Shown here: positions 15,585 through 23,916 of the stretch, in pieces | Layout of the letters: each line of letters starts with the position of its first letter | Numbering within the stretch: the first letter of the stretch is position 1 | Assembly (NCBI GenBank): GCA_963835775.1 | Contig: CAWIHB010000024.1 | Location: forward strand, 434,001 to 498,000 | Source of the DNA: Palsa-504 sp963835775 | GTDB taxonomy: Bacteria > Actinomycetota > Actinomycetes > Streptosporangiales > Streptosporangiaceae | DNA length: 64,000 nt | Direction of reading: 5' to 3' | The notes under the pieces: model-generated | What the model saw: the letters and a program-made list of their open reading frames with translations, nothing else | Database searches by the model: none | Told to the model about the DNA's origin: nothing | Program-made: the position numbers and the translations under genes

Positions 15585-15669
15585 TGTGTCAGAAACTTTG
15601 TGTCAGGGAGTGATCACAGTGTAACTTACCGTGAGCCGCGAGGGCGGCGCGACCCGAGGAAGGGCGAAG

Positions 15670-17034
15670 ATGACGACGATAGAGGACCTGGGCGGCGAAG
15701 TCGAGGACCGCCGTGAGGAATCTTCGGTGCATGGCGGCGGCGGGGGGCTGGTGCTGCCGCAGGGGGTGCTGGCGGATCTGGCAGAGCAGCTGGCGGCGCG
15801 GGCGCGGGCCGGGGAGAGCGCGCAGCTGACGGGGCCGGGCGGGCTGCTGACCGGGCTGATCGGGCAGGTGCTGCAGGCGGGCCTGGCCGCCGAGCTCGGC
15901 GCGCACCTGGAGGCGGGCGAGGGGGAGAACCGGCGGAACGGGTCGAGCATCAAGACGCTGAACACCGAGGTGGGGCCGGTGCGGCTGGCGGTCCCGCGGG
16001 ACCGCGACGGGACCTTCGAGCCGCTGCTGGTGCCCAAGCAGGCCCGCCGGTCCGGCGGCCTTGACTCGACTGTGATTTCGCTTTATGCGAAGGGGATGTC
16101 GGTGCGGGACATAGCCCGGCACGTGGAGCAGACCACGGGGGTGGAGATCTCGCACGACACGGTCTCACGGGTGACCGACGCGGCGCTGGAGGGGATGCGG
16201 GAGTGGATGTCGCGGCCGCTGGAGCCGTTTTACCCGGTTCTGTACGTCGATGCGATGATGGCGCGGGTGCGGGACGGGTCGGCGGTGCGGAACAAGGCCG
16301 TGAACATCGCGGTCGGCATCGACCCCGATGGCTGCAAGCACGTGCTGGGCATCTGGGTGGTGACGGCGGAGGGGTCCAAGGCGTGGGCGCAGGCGCTGGC
16401 GCAACTGCGCAACCGGGGCCTGGAGGAGGTGCTGTTCGTGTGCTGCGACGGGCTGACCGGGCTCGGCACGGAGATCACCGGCACCTGGCCGGGCGCCACC
16501 GTGCAGACCTGCACGGTGCACCTTATCCGCAAATCGCTGGGTTTCGCGTCTTACACCGACCGCAAGGAGATGGCGGCGGGCCTGAAGATGATCTACACCG
16601 CGTGCGATGCGGACGCGGCGCAGCTGGCGCTGCTGGAGTTCGCGGACTCGGCGATGGGCAGGAAGTACCCGGCCGCGGCGGGGGTGTGGGAGCGGGCCTG
16701 GGACCGGTTCATCCCGTTCCTGGAGTTCCCGCCCGCCCTGAGAAAGGTCCTGTACACGACAAATGCCATCGAGAGCTTTAACCGGGAAATGCGGAAAGTG
16801 CTCAAGACGCGCACTCAGTTCCCGAACGATGATGCGGTCGCCAAGACGCTGTGGCTGGCTATCGTGGACGCCGAGGACAAGCGCGCCGCCAGGCGCGCCA
16901 GGCAGGCCGGCAGGCCGGCTGACCAGCGGGAAAGCGTCTCGCGGCTGATCGAGGGCCACATCACCCAGGGCTGGGCGCAGGCCTGGAGCGAGATGGCGGC
17001 CCGGTGGCCGGAACGGTTCGCCGGCCGCATGTGA
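15670..17034 (+). CDS. IS256-family (mutator-type) transposase
   Basis: The 454-residue DDE transposase has the IS256 signatures NGSSIKTLNTEVGPVRLAVP, LISLYAKGMSVRDI-type HTH (here VISLYAKGMSVRDIARH), and the catalytic residues in LYVDAMM, VLFVCCDGLTGLG and YTTNAIESFNREMRK. It is full length and intact, so the element could be active. The ATG at 15670 has AGGAAGGG upstream; a GTG at 15631 is an alternative start adding 13 residues. It lies inside the element with inverted ends at 15586 and 17627. Confidence 0.96.
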   Translation: MTTIEDLGGEVEDRREESSVHGGGGGLVLPQGVLADLAEQLAARARAGESAQLTGPGGLLTGLIGQVLQAGLAAELGAHLEAGEGENRRNGSSIKTLNTEVGPVRLAVPRDRDGTFEPLLVPKQARRSGGLDSTVISLYAKGMSVRDIARHVEQTTGVEISHDTVSRVTDAALEGMREWMSRPLEPFYPVLYVDAMMARVRDGSAVRNKAVNIAVGIDPDGCKHVLGIWVVTAEGSKAWAQALAQLRNRGLEEVLFVCCDGLTGLGTEITGTWPGATVQTCTVHLIRKSLGFASYTDRKEMAAGLKMIYTACDADAAQLALLEFADSAMGRKYPAAAGVWERAWDRFIPFLEFPPALRKVLYTTNAIESFNREMRKVLKTRTQFPNDDAVAKTLWLAIVDAEDKRAARRARQAGRPADQRESVSRLIEGHITQGWAQAWSEMAARWPERFAGRM

Positions 17035-17050
17035 AGACAGGGGGTGCGGG

Positions 17051-17305
17051 ATGCCGCTGCCGGGAAACGGGACGCCCGCAGGATCGGTCCCGCTCGACGC
17101 GCTCGATGCTGAGGAGATCGCTGACCTGCTGGCCGGCGCGGCCGCGATCGCCGGCGCCCTGGCCGGGCAGCCGGAGGCCGAGGCAGCCTGCGCGGAGCAC
17201 GCGCCCGGCTGGGACGGCCTGGCCGACCTGCACTTCGCCCTGGCGATCGCCGCAGCCGGGCTGGACGAGGCCATCGAGGAGCACACCGGCCTCCTGCACC
17301 CCTGA
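17051..17305 (+). CDS. Small acidic passenger protein of the IS256-family element
   Basis: The 84-residue product is rich in Ala, Glu and Asp, mostly helical by composition (ALDAEEIADLLAGAAAIAGA, LADLHFALAIAAAGLDEAIE), and begins 17 bp after the transposase stop behind a G-rich ribosome binding site. I recognise no family. It lies within the IS ends, so it would move with the element. Confidence 0.5.
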   Translation: MPLPGNGTPAGSVPLDALDAEEIADLLAGAAAIAGALAGQPEAEAACAEHAPGWDGLADLHFALAIAAAGLDEAIEEHTGLLHP

Positions 17306-17631
17306 ACCGCGGCGCTGCCCGCCTGCACCTTGAAAAATAAACAGGCAAAGCCTCCGGAAATGCGTGACGGCATGGTCACCGTCTGCTATGTTTAATGACA
17401 GACGGGAAAGCCGCCACGCGATCCGCGCAGGATCAGGCAGCGGATGTCCCGGAACCGCCAGGGAAATACGAACACGCAGTATCCGCCCAGGCGGGGCAGG
17501 GTATGCCGGGTTCCGGGAAACCGGAGAATAAACCGGGCAATAGAATTCCAGATAGTGCGAGATGAAGGTTCCGGATAAGCATCCGGAACCGGATGGTGAA
17601 AAGACCCGCGCACAAAGAATCTGACACTCTC
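17306..17631. other. Right end of the IS256-family element, non-coding
   Basis: This stretch is lower in GC than its surroundings and includes the right terminal repeat at 17606-17627. I see no supportable gene. Confidence 0.5.
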
Positions 17632-17877
17632 CGGATCTTGCGGATGTTGGCGGCCATCAGCAGCAGCGCGGTGAACAGAGAGCAGGCGGCGATGCCGCGG
17701 AGGACGGCCAGGGCCACCGCGAGCCCGATGCCGGCCGCGGTGAATTGGGCCACCACCAGCCCTACGGTGTCGGCGAAGTAGCTGGCCTGGGTCTCTCCCT
17801 CGTACGCCTGCCAGTTGGTGCCGGTGACAAAGCTGACCGCGGTGTTGAACGACAGGAAGGGCGGCATGCCCGCTGCG
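17632..17877. repeat. 246-bp direct repeat, copy 2 (kdpA/transposase module)
   Basis: This is the second copy of 15189-15434, starting 4 bp after the right end of the IS. On the minus strand it again encodes the KdpA fragment joined to LLLMAANIRKIR, but both flanks differ from copy 1, so only this module was duplicated. Confidence 0.95.
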
Positions 17878-17954
17878 CTAAGCATCGACGTCCACGTCAT
17901 TGCCCTCCGCAAGGCGCCTCGCTCCGGGCCATCTGAAGAGACGGTCGCCGAGCG

Positions 17955-18009
17955 CCCTGACCTGGTCAAGATCAGGGCAGCCGCTCGTCCTGACCTGGTC
18001 GAGGTCAGG
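17955..18009 (-). terminator. Tandem hairpins at the end of the quinone reductase gene
   Basis: CCTGACCTGGTC-type hairpins occur twice: at 17955-17977 (CCCTGA...TCAGGG) and at 17989-18009 (CCTGACC...GGTCAGG). The second covers the stop codon at 18005-18007. They probably terminate the minus-strand transcript. Confidence 0.5.
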
Positions 18010-19030
18010 GAAGCCGACGCGGACGACCCGGTTCCGGAGACCCTAGGGCAGTAGCCAAGGCCTGGGCCTGCCTGCTCAGCACCACCTTGCCCAGGGCGGT
18101 CCGGCCGTCGATGGCCCGCAGCGCGCCGCGGGCGTCCGCGAACGGGTAGGCCAGCACCGGCGGGTCAGACAGCGCCCCGGCCTGCCGCAGCTCCAGCAGC
18201 CGCTCCCAAAGCTGGGCCGCGACGGCTGGCTGGCGCTCGAAGAACTCCCGCGAGGCCGCGCCCAGCACGCCGGTGTTGCCCAGCAGCAGCCGGTTGACCT
18301 TGACCACCGGGATCTCGCCCGCGGTGAAGCCCAGCACCAGCAGCCGGCCCTCCGGCGCCAGCGACCGCAGGCTGTCGGTCACCCGGTCCCCGCCCACCGG
18401 GTCGAGCACGAGGTCCACCGCCCGGTCGCCCGCCAGCTCCCGCACCGCGGCCAGCCAGCCATCGCTCAGCACGGCGTGGTCCGCCCCGCAGCCCAGCACG
18501 AACTCCCGCTTCGCCTCGTTGCTGACCACGGCGATCGTCCGCAGCCCGAGGGCCCGGCCCAGGCCGATCGCCGCCGTTCCCACGCCGCCCGCCGCCCCGT
18601 GCACCAGCAGGGTCTCGCCCGCCCGGGCCTGCCCCCGGCGGACCAGCGCGAACAGCCCGGTCAGGTAGTTCAGCGGGGCGGCCGCCCCGGCCTCGAAACT
18701 CATATCCGGCGGCAGTGGCAGGACCCGTTCGGCCGGAGCGCTGATCACCTCCTGCCAGCACCCGTGGGACAGCAGCACCGCCACCCGCTGCCCGGCGGCC
18801 AGGCCCGCGCCCGCCGGGGCGGACCTGATCACCCCCGCGGCGTCCACGCCCGGGGTGAACGGCAGCGGCAGCTTCAGCTGATACCCGCCCCTGGTCTGCA
18901 GCAGGTCCGCGAACGACACCCCGGCCGCGGCTACCTCAATGACCACGCCACCGTCCGCCGCGGGCTCGGCTACCTCGGCCCACCGGACATCTTCCGGCCC
19001 GGTGAACCCGTCGATCAGATGCGCGAACAT
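18005..19030 (-). CDS. NADPH:quinone oxidoreductase, zinc-free MDR family
   Basis: The 341-residue medium-chain dehydrogenase/reductase has the GroES-like N-terminal fold (GVSFADLLQTRGGYQ, LPFTPGVDAAGVI) and a Rossmann domain with LLVHGAAGGVGTAAIGLGRA, the NADPH motif. It lacks the zinc-ligand pattern of alcohol dehydrogenases and matches quinone reductases of the QOR type. The last ~25 residues are low in conservation. It is divergent from the FIST gene with 94 bp between starts. Confidence 0.92.
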   Translation of the reverse strand: MFAHLIDGFTGPEDVRWAEVAEPAADGGVVIEVAAAGVSFADLLQTRGGYQLKLPLPFTPGVDAAGVIRSAPAGAGLAAGQRVAVLLSHGCWQEVISAPAERVLPLPPDMSFEAGAAAPLNYLTGLFALVRRGQARAGETLLVHGAAGGVGTAAIGLGRALGLRTIAVVSNEAKREFVLGCGADHAVLSDGWLAAVRELAGDRAVDLVLDPVGGDRVTDSLRSLAPEGRLLVLGFTAGEIPVVKVNRLLLGNTGVLGAASREFFERQPAVAAQLWERLLELRQAGALSDPPVLAYPFADARGALRAIDGRTALGKVVLSRQAQALATALGSPEPGRPRRLP

Positions 19031-19124
19031 CCGCCCCTCCTCCCGGAGCCTGCCACAGACCCTCCGTGTCAGGCCAAGTATCCAGCGCTGGGGACGGGGC
19101 CGGCCGACGGGGTAATCTGGGCTG

Positions 19125-20312
19125 GTGCAGGCGGGAGGAGCCCTCGTCCTCGCGGCGGACGCCGAGACCGCGGCGAGCCGGGCCGTCGCGCAGGCCCGCG
19201 CGTCGCTGGGCGACCTGGACCCCTCGTTCGCGGTGCTGTTCGCCTCGTCCCATTTCTTCGGCTCGGCTCAGGCCCTGGTGGCCGCGGTGGCCGAGCAGAC
19301 CGGCCGGATCCCGCTCATCGGCTGTGTGACCGAGGGGGTGGCGGGCGGCGCCCGCGAGGTCGAGGCCGAGCCCGCCGTCTCGCTGTGGCTGGCCGCCGAC
19401 CTCGGCCCGGTGCAGACCTTCGCCATGGAGTTCGTCAGGACCGCCAGCGGCGGCGCCTTCGGCGGCTACCGTTTCGGGCCCGGCCCCGCGGGCCTGCACC
19501 TGATGATCTGCGACCCGTTCACGTTCCCGGCCGGTGACCTGCTGACGCACCTGAACGAGCACGTACCAGGACCGGTGGTCATGGGCGGGATGGCCAGCGG
19601 CGGGCTGCGGCAGCGGGAAAGCCGGCTGTTCCTGGACGGCCAGGTGCTCGCCCACGGCGCGGTCGGCGCCCACCTGCCGCGCGCCGAAGTGCACCCCCTG
19701 GTGGCCCAGGGCTGCCGGCCGCTCGGTGACCCGTATACGGTCACCCGGGCCGACGGCAACCTGATCCTCGAGCTGGGCGGGCGCCCGCCGCTGGCCCGGC
19801 TGCAGCAGCTGGCCGCGGCGCTGCCCGACCGGGACAGGGAACTGCTGGCCCAGGGCGCGCACCTGGGGCTGGTCATCAACGAGTACCAGCCCGGACAGCC
19901 CGGCCAGGGCGACTTCCTGGTCCGCGGCATCCTCGGCGCCGACTCCGAATCCGGCGCCATCGCGGTGGGCGAGGACGTCGAGGTGGGCCAGACCGTGCAG
20001 TTCCACGTGCGGGACGCCGACTCGGCCGACGAGGATCTGCGCCGGATCCTGGCCCAGGAGAACACCGTCCTCGGCGGCCGCCCGGCCGCCGGGGCGCTGC
20101 TGTTCACCTGCAACGGCCGCGGATCGCGGATGTTCGCCGAGCCCGACCATGACGCAGGGCTGGTGGCCGCGCTGCTGGGGGAGATCCCGGTGGCGGGGTT
20201 CTTCTGCGCCGGGGAGCTCGGGCCGGTGGGCGGGCAGAACTTCCTGCACACGTTCACCGCGTCGATCGCGCTGTTCCCGGCCGACGGCCCGGTCCGCCCG
20301 TCGCGTTCCTGA
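19125..20312 (+). CDS. FIST N- and C-domain signal-sensing protein
   Basis: The 395-residue protein has the FIST N domain at about residues 25-220 (FAVLFASSHFFGS, LIGCVTEGVAGGAREVE, VVMGGMASGG) and the FIST C domain after about 220 (VGQTVQFHVRDADSADEDL, LLFTCNGRGSRMF, VAGFFCAGELGPVGG). The FIST domain is thought to bind small ligands such as amino acids and often accompanies signalling domains; here it stands alone, as in many actinomycetes. It has no signal peptide or membrane segment. The GTG at 19125 is the start. Confidence 0.9.
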   Translation: MQAGGALVLAADAETAASRAVAQARASLGDLDPSFAVLFASSHFFGSAQALVAAVAEQTGRIPLIGCVTEGVAGGAREVEAEPAVSLWLAADLGPVQTFAMEFVRTASGGAFGGYRFGPGPAGLHLMICDPFTFPAGDLLTHLNEHVPGPVVMGGMASGGLRQRESRLFLDGQVLAHGAVGAHLPRAEVHPLVAQGCRPLGDPYTVTRADGNLILELGGRPPLARLQQLAAALPDRDRELLAQGAHLGLVINEYQPGQPGQGDFLVRGILGADSESGAIAVGEDVEVGQTVQFHVRDADSADEDLRRILAQENTVLGGRPAAGALLFTCNGRGSRMFAEPDHDAGLVAALLGEIPVAGFFCAGELGPVGGQNFLHTFTASIALFPADGPVRPSRS

Positions 20313-20389
20313 CCGGCCGGGCTCGCCATGGTTACCCCCCAGGCGATCTGACAAAATAGCGACTTCACGGAATACGAAAGCCCGGCCGG
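20313..20389 (+). other. Long-range inverted repeat between the FIST and DUF3618 genes
   Basis: CCGGCCGGGCT at 20313-20323 is complementary to AGCCCGGCCGG at 20379-20389. The 55-base loop makes it a weak terminator candidate. Confidence 0.3.
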
Positions 20390-20404
20390 GAAACGGAGCA
20401 CGCA

Positions 20405-20662
20405 ATGACAGACGCGGAGACAGAGTCCAAGCCCGTCGATCAGGACGCGCTGGTGGCGGACATCGACCGCACCCGGACGGAACTGGCGCGCACCATCGAC
20501 GCCATATCCGAACGGGTGAGCCCGAAGAAGAACGCCGAGCGTGTCATGGACCAGGTCCGCGCCCGCGTCAGCCAGATCGATCCCGTCATGGCCGGCGCCG
20601 CCGCGGGCGCGGTCGTGATCGGCGTCACCGCCCTGCTCCTGCTCCGCCGCCGGCGACGCTGA
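20405..20662 (+). CDS. DUF3618 domain-containing membrane protein
   Basis: The 85-residue protein has the DUF3618 pattern: an N-terminal acidic tail, the core LVADIDRTRTELARTIDAIS with a basic segment VSPKKNAERV, and a single C-terminal membrane helix (VMAGAAAGAVVIGVTALLLL) ending in RRRRR. Function is unknown; related proteins sit next to phage-holin-like membrane proteins in actinomycetes. The ATG at 20405 follows ACGGAGCA. The HNH cassette's left inverted repeat begins 38 bp downstream. Confidence 0.85.
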   Translation: MTDAETESKPVDQDALVADIDRTRTELARTIDAISERVSPKKNAERVMDQVRARVSQIDPVMAGAAAGAVVIGVTALLLLRRRRR

Positions 20663-20699
20663 CGGCCGCTACCCCCGACGGCCCGCAAGCGCGGGATGC

Positions 20700-20919
20700 G
20701 CTAGCCCGAAGTTACTTCGCGGTGGCATGCCACTCGCGGCGCCGACCTGGGTCTTCGCGGAGCCAAAGGTCATGTCTTCTGGCTACATGGTCTGACCAGC
20801 GCAAGCTCTCATCGTAGTAGCCGTCATGGTGGCGGGTTTTCTGTCCGGAAACCCTTGTTCTCTTCGGCGTCATCGCAGGTCTGGGCGCAGATACCGGCAC
20901 CTGGTGACGGTAGCTTCGG
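20700..20919 (+). repeat. Left inverted-repeat arm of the HNH cassette
   Basis: The arm begins GCTAGCCCGAAGTTACTTCG and its outer 63 bases match the reverse complement of the right arm with one mismatch. It contains palindromes GAAGTTACTTC and GTGGCATGCCAC (20722-20733). It ends one base before the HNH stop codon. Confidence 0.93.
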
Positions 20920-20920
20920 C

Positions 20921-23101
20921 CTATACGGGGTAGCGAGTGGGTTCGGTGGTGTGCTGCCGTCCGCTGGGCATGGTCCACCGGATGGTGCCGTCAGCCAGAT
21001 GCTCGGCTGTCCACCCGGGGTGCTGCTTCAGCCGGTGATCATGCCTGCACTTAGGGTCGCCGTTGCACGTGCAGGTGCGTCCGCCGGCCTCGTACGGCAC
21101 GCTGTGCTCGAAGTCGGCTTGGGTGGAGGGCCGGCGGCAGCCGGGCCCGGTGCAGGTGGCGTACCGGATCTGGGTCAGGTGCCGCAGCAGCACCCCCGGG
21201 TCGTGGCCGCGGGCCTGATACCGGTGATCACACGGATCGGTGGCGATCGGCCCGAGCCTGATGATCAGGTCCGGCCGCCCGGGGATCCCGGTGGCCAGCC
21301 GCCAGGTCCCCCATCCGCCGGGCGGCCCGTCCCGGCGGTCCGGGGTGAAGGTGAACCGCGGCCCGCTCGTGCTGCTGCCGGGCGGGTCGTGGCCGCCCGG
21401 TTTACTCCGTCTGGCCTGGTCGCTGCGGGGTGCGGGGCGGGCGCAGCCGTGCCCGATGGCGTGCCCGTCCCGGTCGGTGACCGTCACGCACCAGGTCGTC
21501 TTCGGGTTCGCGGCCGCCGCGGCGGCCAGGTCCCGGGCCAGGTCCGGATCAACCGGCCCGATACCCGACAGTTCCCCGGGCCGGTCGGCCAAGTCCAGCA
21601 GAGTAGTAGCCGGGACGGTCAGGTTGATCTTCCCGGCGAACCCGGCCGGAATCACGCTGCCACCCGGACCCGGACCCGGACCCGGACCCGGACCCGGATC
21701 GCCGCCGGCCGGACCCGGACCGCCGCCGGCCGGACCCGGACCGCCGCCGGCCGGACCCGGACCGCCGTCTGCTGGGCTGCCGTCTGCTGGGCTGCCGTCT
21801 GCTGGGCTGTCGCTGTCCGTGCGGCCGGGCGCGTCTGTCCCGTCGCCGTCGTGCTGCCCGCTGGAGCCGGGCGGGGTGCCGGGGCTGGGACGGGAGTCGC
21901 GGTTCAGGAGCAAGTCGAGGTAGGCCACGGCACGCAGTTCGTCCATGCAGCCCTCGGCCCCGGCCTTCCGCAGTTCCCGGGCCCAGGCATTCACCCGCTG
22001 ATCGGCGGCCAGCACCTGCGCCGGGGGCAGTTCCCGCCCGGCCAGCCCCGCATTCCCCGACCCCTCCGCCCACCGCTCCACCCGCGCCTCCCGGGCGGCC
22101 TGCTCGCGGCGTTTCTTCGCCTTGTCCGGCGCGACCTGCATCACCGCCCGGGCCATCGCGGCGGCCAGCGCCGGCGGGGTCAGCCGCCCGGCCCGGCCCA
22201 GCACCAGCCCCTCCGCCGCCCGCGCCTCGGCCGGGTCCAGCAGGGCGGTGGCCCGGGCGATGATCCCGGCCTTGGCCTCGGTGATGATCCCGGCCCGGAA
22301 CGCCGCCTTGGTGCCGGGCAGCTTGACCTCCAGGGCATCGGCCACCTCCAGCAGCCCGTCCGCCGCCCACCGCGACTCACCCAGCACCGCCGCCAGCTCC
22401 ACCGGCGCGAACTCATCCCACACCGCCGGCATCCGCCCCGCCCCGGCCAGCCCGCAGCCCGCCGCCGCCCGGCGGCGGATGAACTCCGCCACCGCCGCAT
22501 GCTTGCGCGCCGCGACGTGCGCCTGCACCCGGTCCCACCCGCAGATCACACCCAGCAGCTCATCATCGGACGCCCCCGCATAGGAGTCGTCCTCCCCGGC
22601 GGCCTCGTCGGCGAACTGGCCCAGGGTCAGGCACCCCGGCGCGGTATCCAGCGGCATCCCGCCCGCGAACCCGGACGCCCGGCTGGTGTACTCACCCGGG
22701 TACATCCTGGCTGAGCCGGGCATCCCCGGACCCCGCCGCCCGTCCGCCGCCGCGACCGCGCCCATCGCGGCGGTCAGCCCCAGCCGGTCGGTCTTTTCCC
22801 GCGCCCGGGCCGCATCCGCGGTCACCTGCGCCGCCTCGGCGTAGAACACCGCCAGCCGCGTGTCATCCAGCCAGAGCGCCAGGTCGTCGGGGTCCAGGCC
22901 CGACCCCCACGGGTCCTCATCCTCCGGCGGCGGCTCGTCATCGGCCAGCGCATCCAGTTCCCACTCCGGCCGCTCCGGACGGGACGGCACCAGCCGCCAC
23001 CCCCGGTCCCCGTCGAACCGCGGGTCAAAGCACGGCCCGGCCGGCTCCCGGCCGGGAGCCTCGTCCCGCCCGGCAGCGCCGTCAGCTGGCCCGTCCCGCA
23101 T
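20921..23101 (-). CDS. DUF222 and HNH endonuclease domain protein (13E12 repeat family)
   Basis: The 726-residue protein has an N-terminal acidic linker, a DUF222 region at about residues 75-380 (LGLTAAMGAVAA, LLGVICGWDRVQAHVAARKH, AGIITEAKAGIIARATALL) and a C-terminal HNH nuclease (CTGPGCRRPSTQADFEHSV, CRHDHRLKQHPGW) with zinc-type cysteines. A Gly/Pro/Asp repeat linker lies at about residues 430-480. The family is abundant in actinomycetes and includes the M. tuberculosis REP13E12 proteins; its role is unknown but a homing or element-associated nuclease is plausible. The gene is full length, with its stop next to the left arm. Confidence 0.92.
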   Translation of the reverse strand: MRDGPADGAAGRDEAPGREPAGPCFDPRFDGDRGWRLVPSRPERPEWELDALADDEPPPEDEDPWGSGLDPDDLALWLDDTRLAVFYAEAAQVTADAARAREKTDRLGLTAAMGAVAAADGRRGPGMPGSARMYPGEYTSRASGFAGGMPLDTAPGCLTLGQFADEAAGEDDSYAGASDDELLGVICGWDRVQAHVAARKHAAVAEFIRRRAAAGCGLAGAGRMPAVWDEFAPVELAAVLGESRWAADGLLEVADALEVKLPGTKAAFRAGIITEAKAGIIARATALLDPAEARAAEGLVLGRAGRLTPPALAAAMARAVMQVAPDKAKKRREQAAREARVERWAEGSGNAGLAGRELPPAQVLAADQRVNAWARELRKAGAEGCMDELRAVAYLDLLLNRDSRPSPGTPPGSSGQHDGDGTDAPGRTDSDSPADGSPADGSPADGGPGPAGGGPGPAGGGPGPAGGDPGPGPGPGPGPGGSVIPAGFAGKINLTVPATTLLDLADRPGELSGIGPVDPDLARDLAAAAAANPKTTWCVTVTDRDGHAIGHGCARPAPRSDQARRSKPGGHDPPGSSTSGPRFTFTPDRRDGPPGGWGTWRLATGIPGRPDLIIRLGPIATDPCDHRYQARGHDPGVLLRHLTQIRYATCTGPGCRRPSTQADFEHSVPYEAGGRTCTCNGDPKCRHDHRLKQHPGWTAEHLADGTIRWTMPSGRQHTTEPTRYPV

Positions 23102-23278
23102 TGACCACCACCCGTTCGGATGAATCTATCTGCTCACCATTATAGACAAAATCCTGTTCGACTGCGAGTCGACACGCCGGACTTGGCATCGCCGCCGGCA
23201 GCTGGTCCGGACCCGCGAGGAAGGCCGTGTTCGCCGCTGCGGCCCGGGCCGATCAGGGCCGGCACGGCCCCGCGGCGG
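23102..23278. other. Spacer between the HNH start and the right arm
   Basis: These 177 bases precede the HNH gene on its coding strand and should contain its promoter. I see an AT-richer patch at 23136-23155 but no clear box pair. Confidence 0.4.
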
Positions 23279-23517
23279 GCTAGCCCGAAGCTACCGCCAC
23301 CAGGTGCCGATATCTGCGCCCTGACCTGCAATAACGCCGGGGAAAGCCAGGGGCTTCCGGACCGGAAACCCGCGACCATGACGGCTACCAAGATGGGAGG
23401 TTGCGCTGGTCAGACCATGCAGCCAGAAGACATGACCTTGGACTCCGCGAAGGACTCCGCGAAGACCCAGGTCAGCGCCGCGAGTGGCATGCCACCGCGA
23501 AGTAACTTCGGGCTAGC
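23279..23517 (-). repeat. Right inverted-repeat arm of the HNH cassette
   Basis: The 239-bp arm has its own ends inverted: GCTAGCCCGAAGCTAC at 23279 and, reversed, GCTAGCCCGAAGTTAC at 23517, so it could itself be a MITE-like unit. It carries an extra tandem copy of a 12-bp TCCTTCGCGGAG-type unit not present in the left arm. Its outer end contains the gcvH stop codon. Confidence 0.93.
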
Positions 23518-23914
23518 CAGCGCTCTTGGTCAGCTCCTCGTACTCGGCCGGGGACAGCAGGTCGGGCGGCAGCGCCGCGTCGCCGTTGGCATCGGCGGCC
23601 AGCTGGACCCGGAACATCCAGCCGGACACGTACGGCTCCGCGTTCACCAGCGACGGGTCGTCCTCGAGTTCGGTGTTGATCTCGGTCACCTCGCCGTCCA
23701 CCGGCGAGTACAGGTCGCTGACCGACTTGACCGATTCCACCTCGCCGCACGGCTCGCCCGCCACCACGGCCGCGCCGAGAGCAGGCAGGGATACGTAGAC
23801 CACGTCGCCGAGCTGCTGGGCCGCGTACTCGGTGATGCCGACCGACGCCACCGTGCCCTCGACGGATAGCCATTCGTGCTCAGGCGTATAGCGCAGTTCG
23901 GCTGGGATGCTCAT
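23513..23914 (-). CDS. gcvH: Glycine cleavage system H protein
   Basis: The 133-residue lipoyl carrier shuttles the methylamine group between P and T proteins. The lipoyl-lysine K63 is in EVESVKSVSDLYSPVDG; ITEYAAQQLGDVVYVSLP and GWMFRVQ are further family signatures. The stop codon lies inside the outer end of the HNH cassette's right arm, so the cassette inserted at, or supplied, the gene's end. It follows gcvT with a 2-bp gap, an operon. The P protein gene is not in the window. Confidence 0.96.
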   Translation of the reverse strand: MSIPAELRYTPEHEWLSVEGTVASVGITEYAAQQLGDVVYVSLPALGAAVVAGEPCGEVESVKSVSDLYSPVDGEVTEINTELEDDPSLVNAEPYVSGWMFRVQLAADANGDAALPPDLLSPAEYEELTKSAG

Positions 23915-23916
23915 GG

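Larger units (their letters stand above)
15586..17627 (+). mobile_element. IS256-family insertion sequence
   Basis: Imperfect 22-bp terminal inverted repeats lie at 15586-15607 and 17606-17627. Both begin GTGTCAGA and share CTTTGTG after two mismatches. They enclose the transposase gene and a small passenger ORF, for a total of 2042 bp. The flanks (GGCCGAGT on the left, TCTCCGGA on the right) do not form a target-site duplication, so the element has probably taken part in a rearrangement. Confidence 0.85.
20700..23517. mobile_element. DUF222-HNH endonuclease cassette bounded by long inverted repeats
   Basis: A single HNH endonuclease gene (20921-23101) lies between a left arm (20700-20919) and a right arm (23279-23517) that are inverted copies of each other. 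Both outer ends read CTAG next to CCCGAAG. The unit is 2818 bp and sits between the DUF3618 gene and gcvH. No transposase is present. The protein family is that of the mycobacterial 13E12 repeats, which are also repetitive and mobile; that this unit moves is inferred from the structure. Confidence 0.75.

Noticed and set aside
14793..18000. tRNA-Leu as the attachment site of an integrated element
   Set aside because: No second copy of the tRNA 3' end and no integrase gene were seen.
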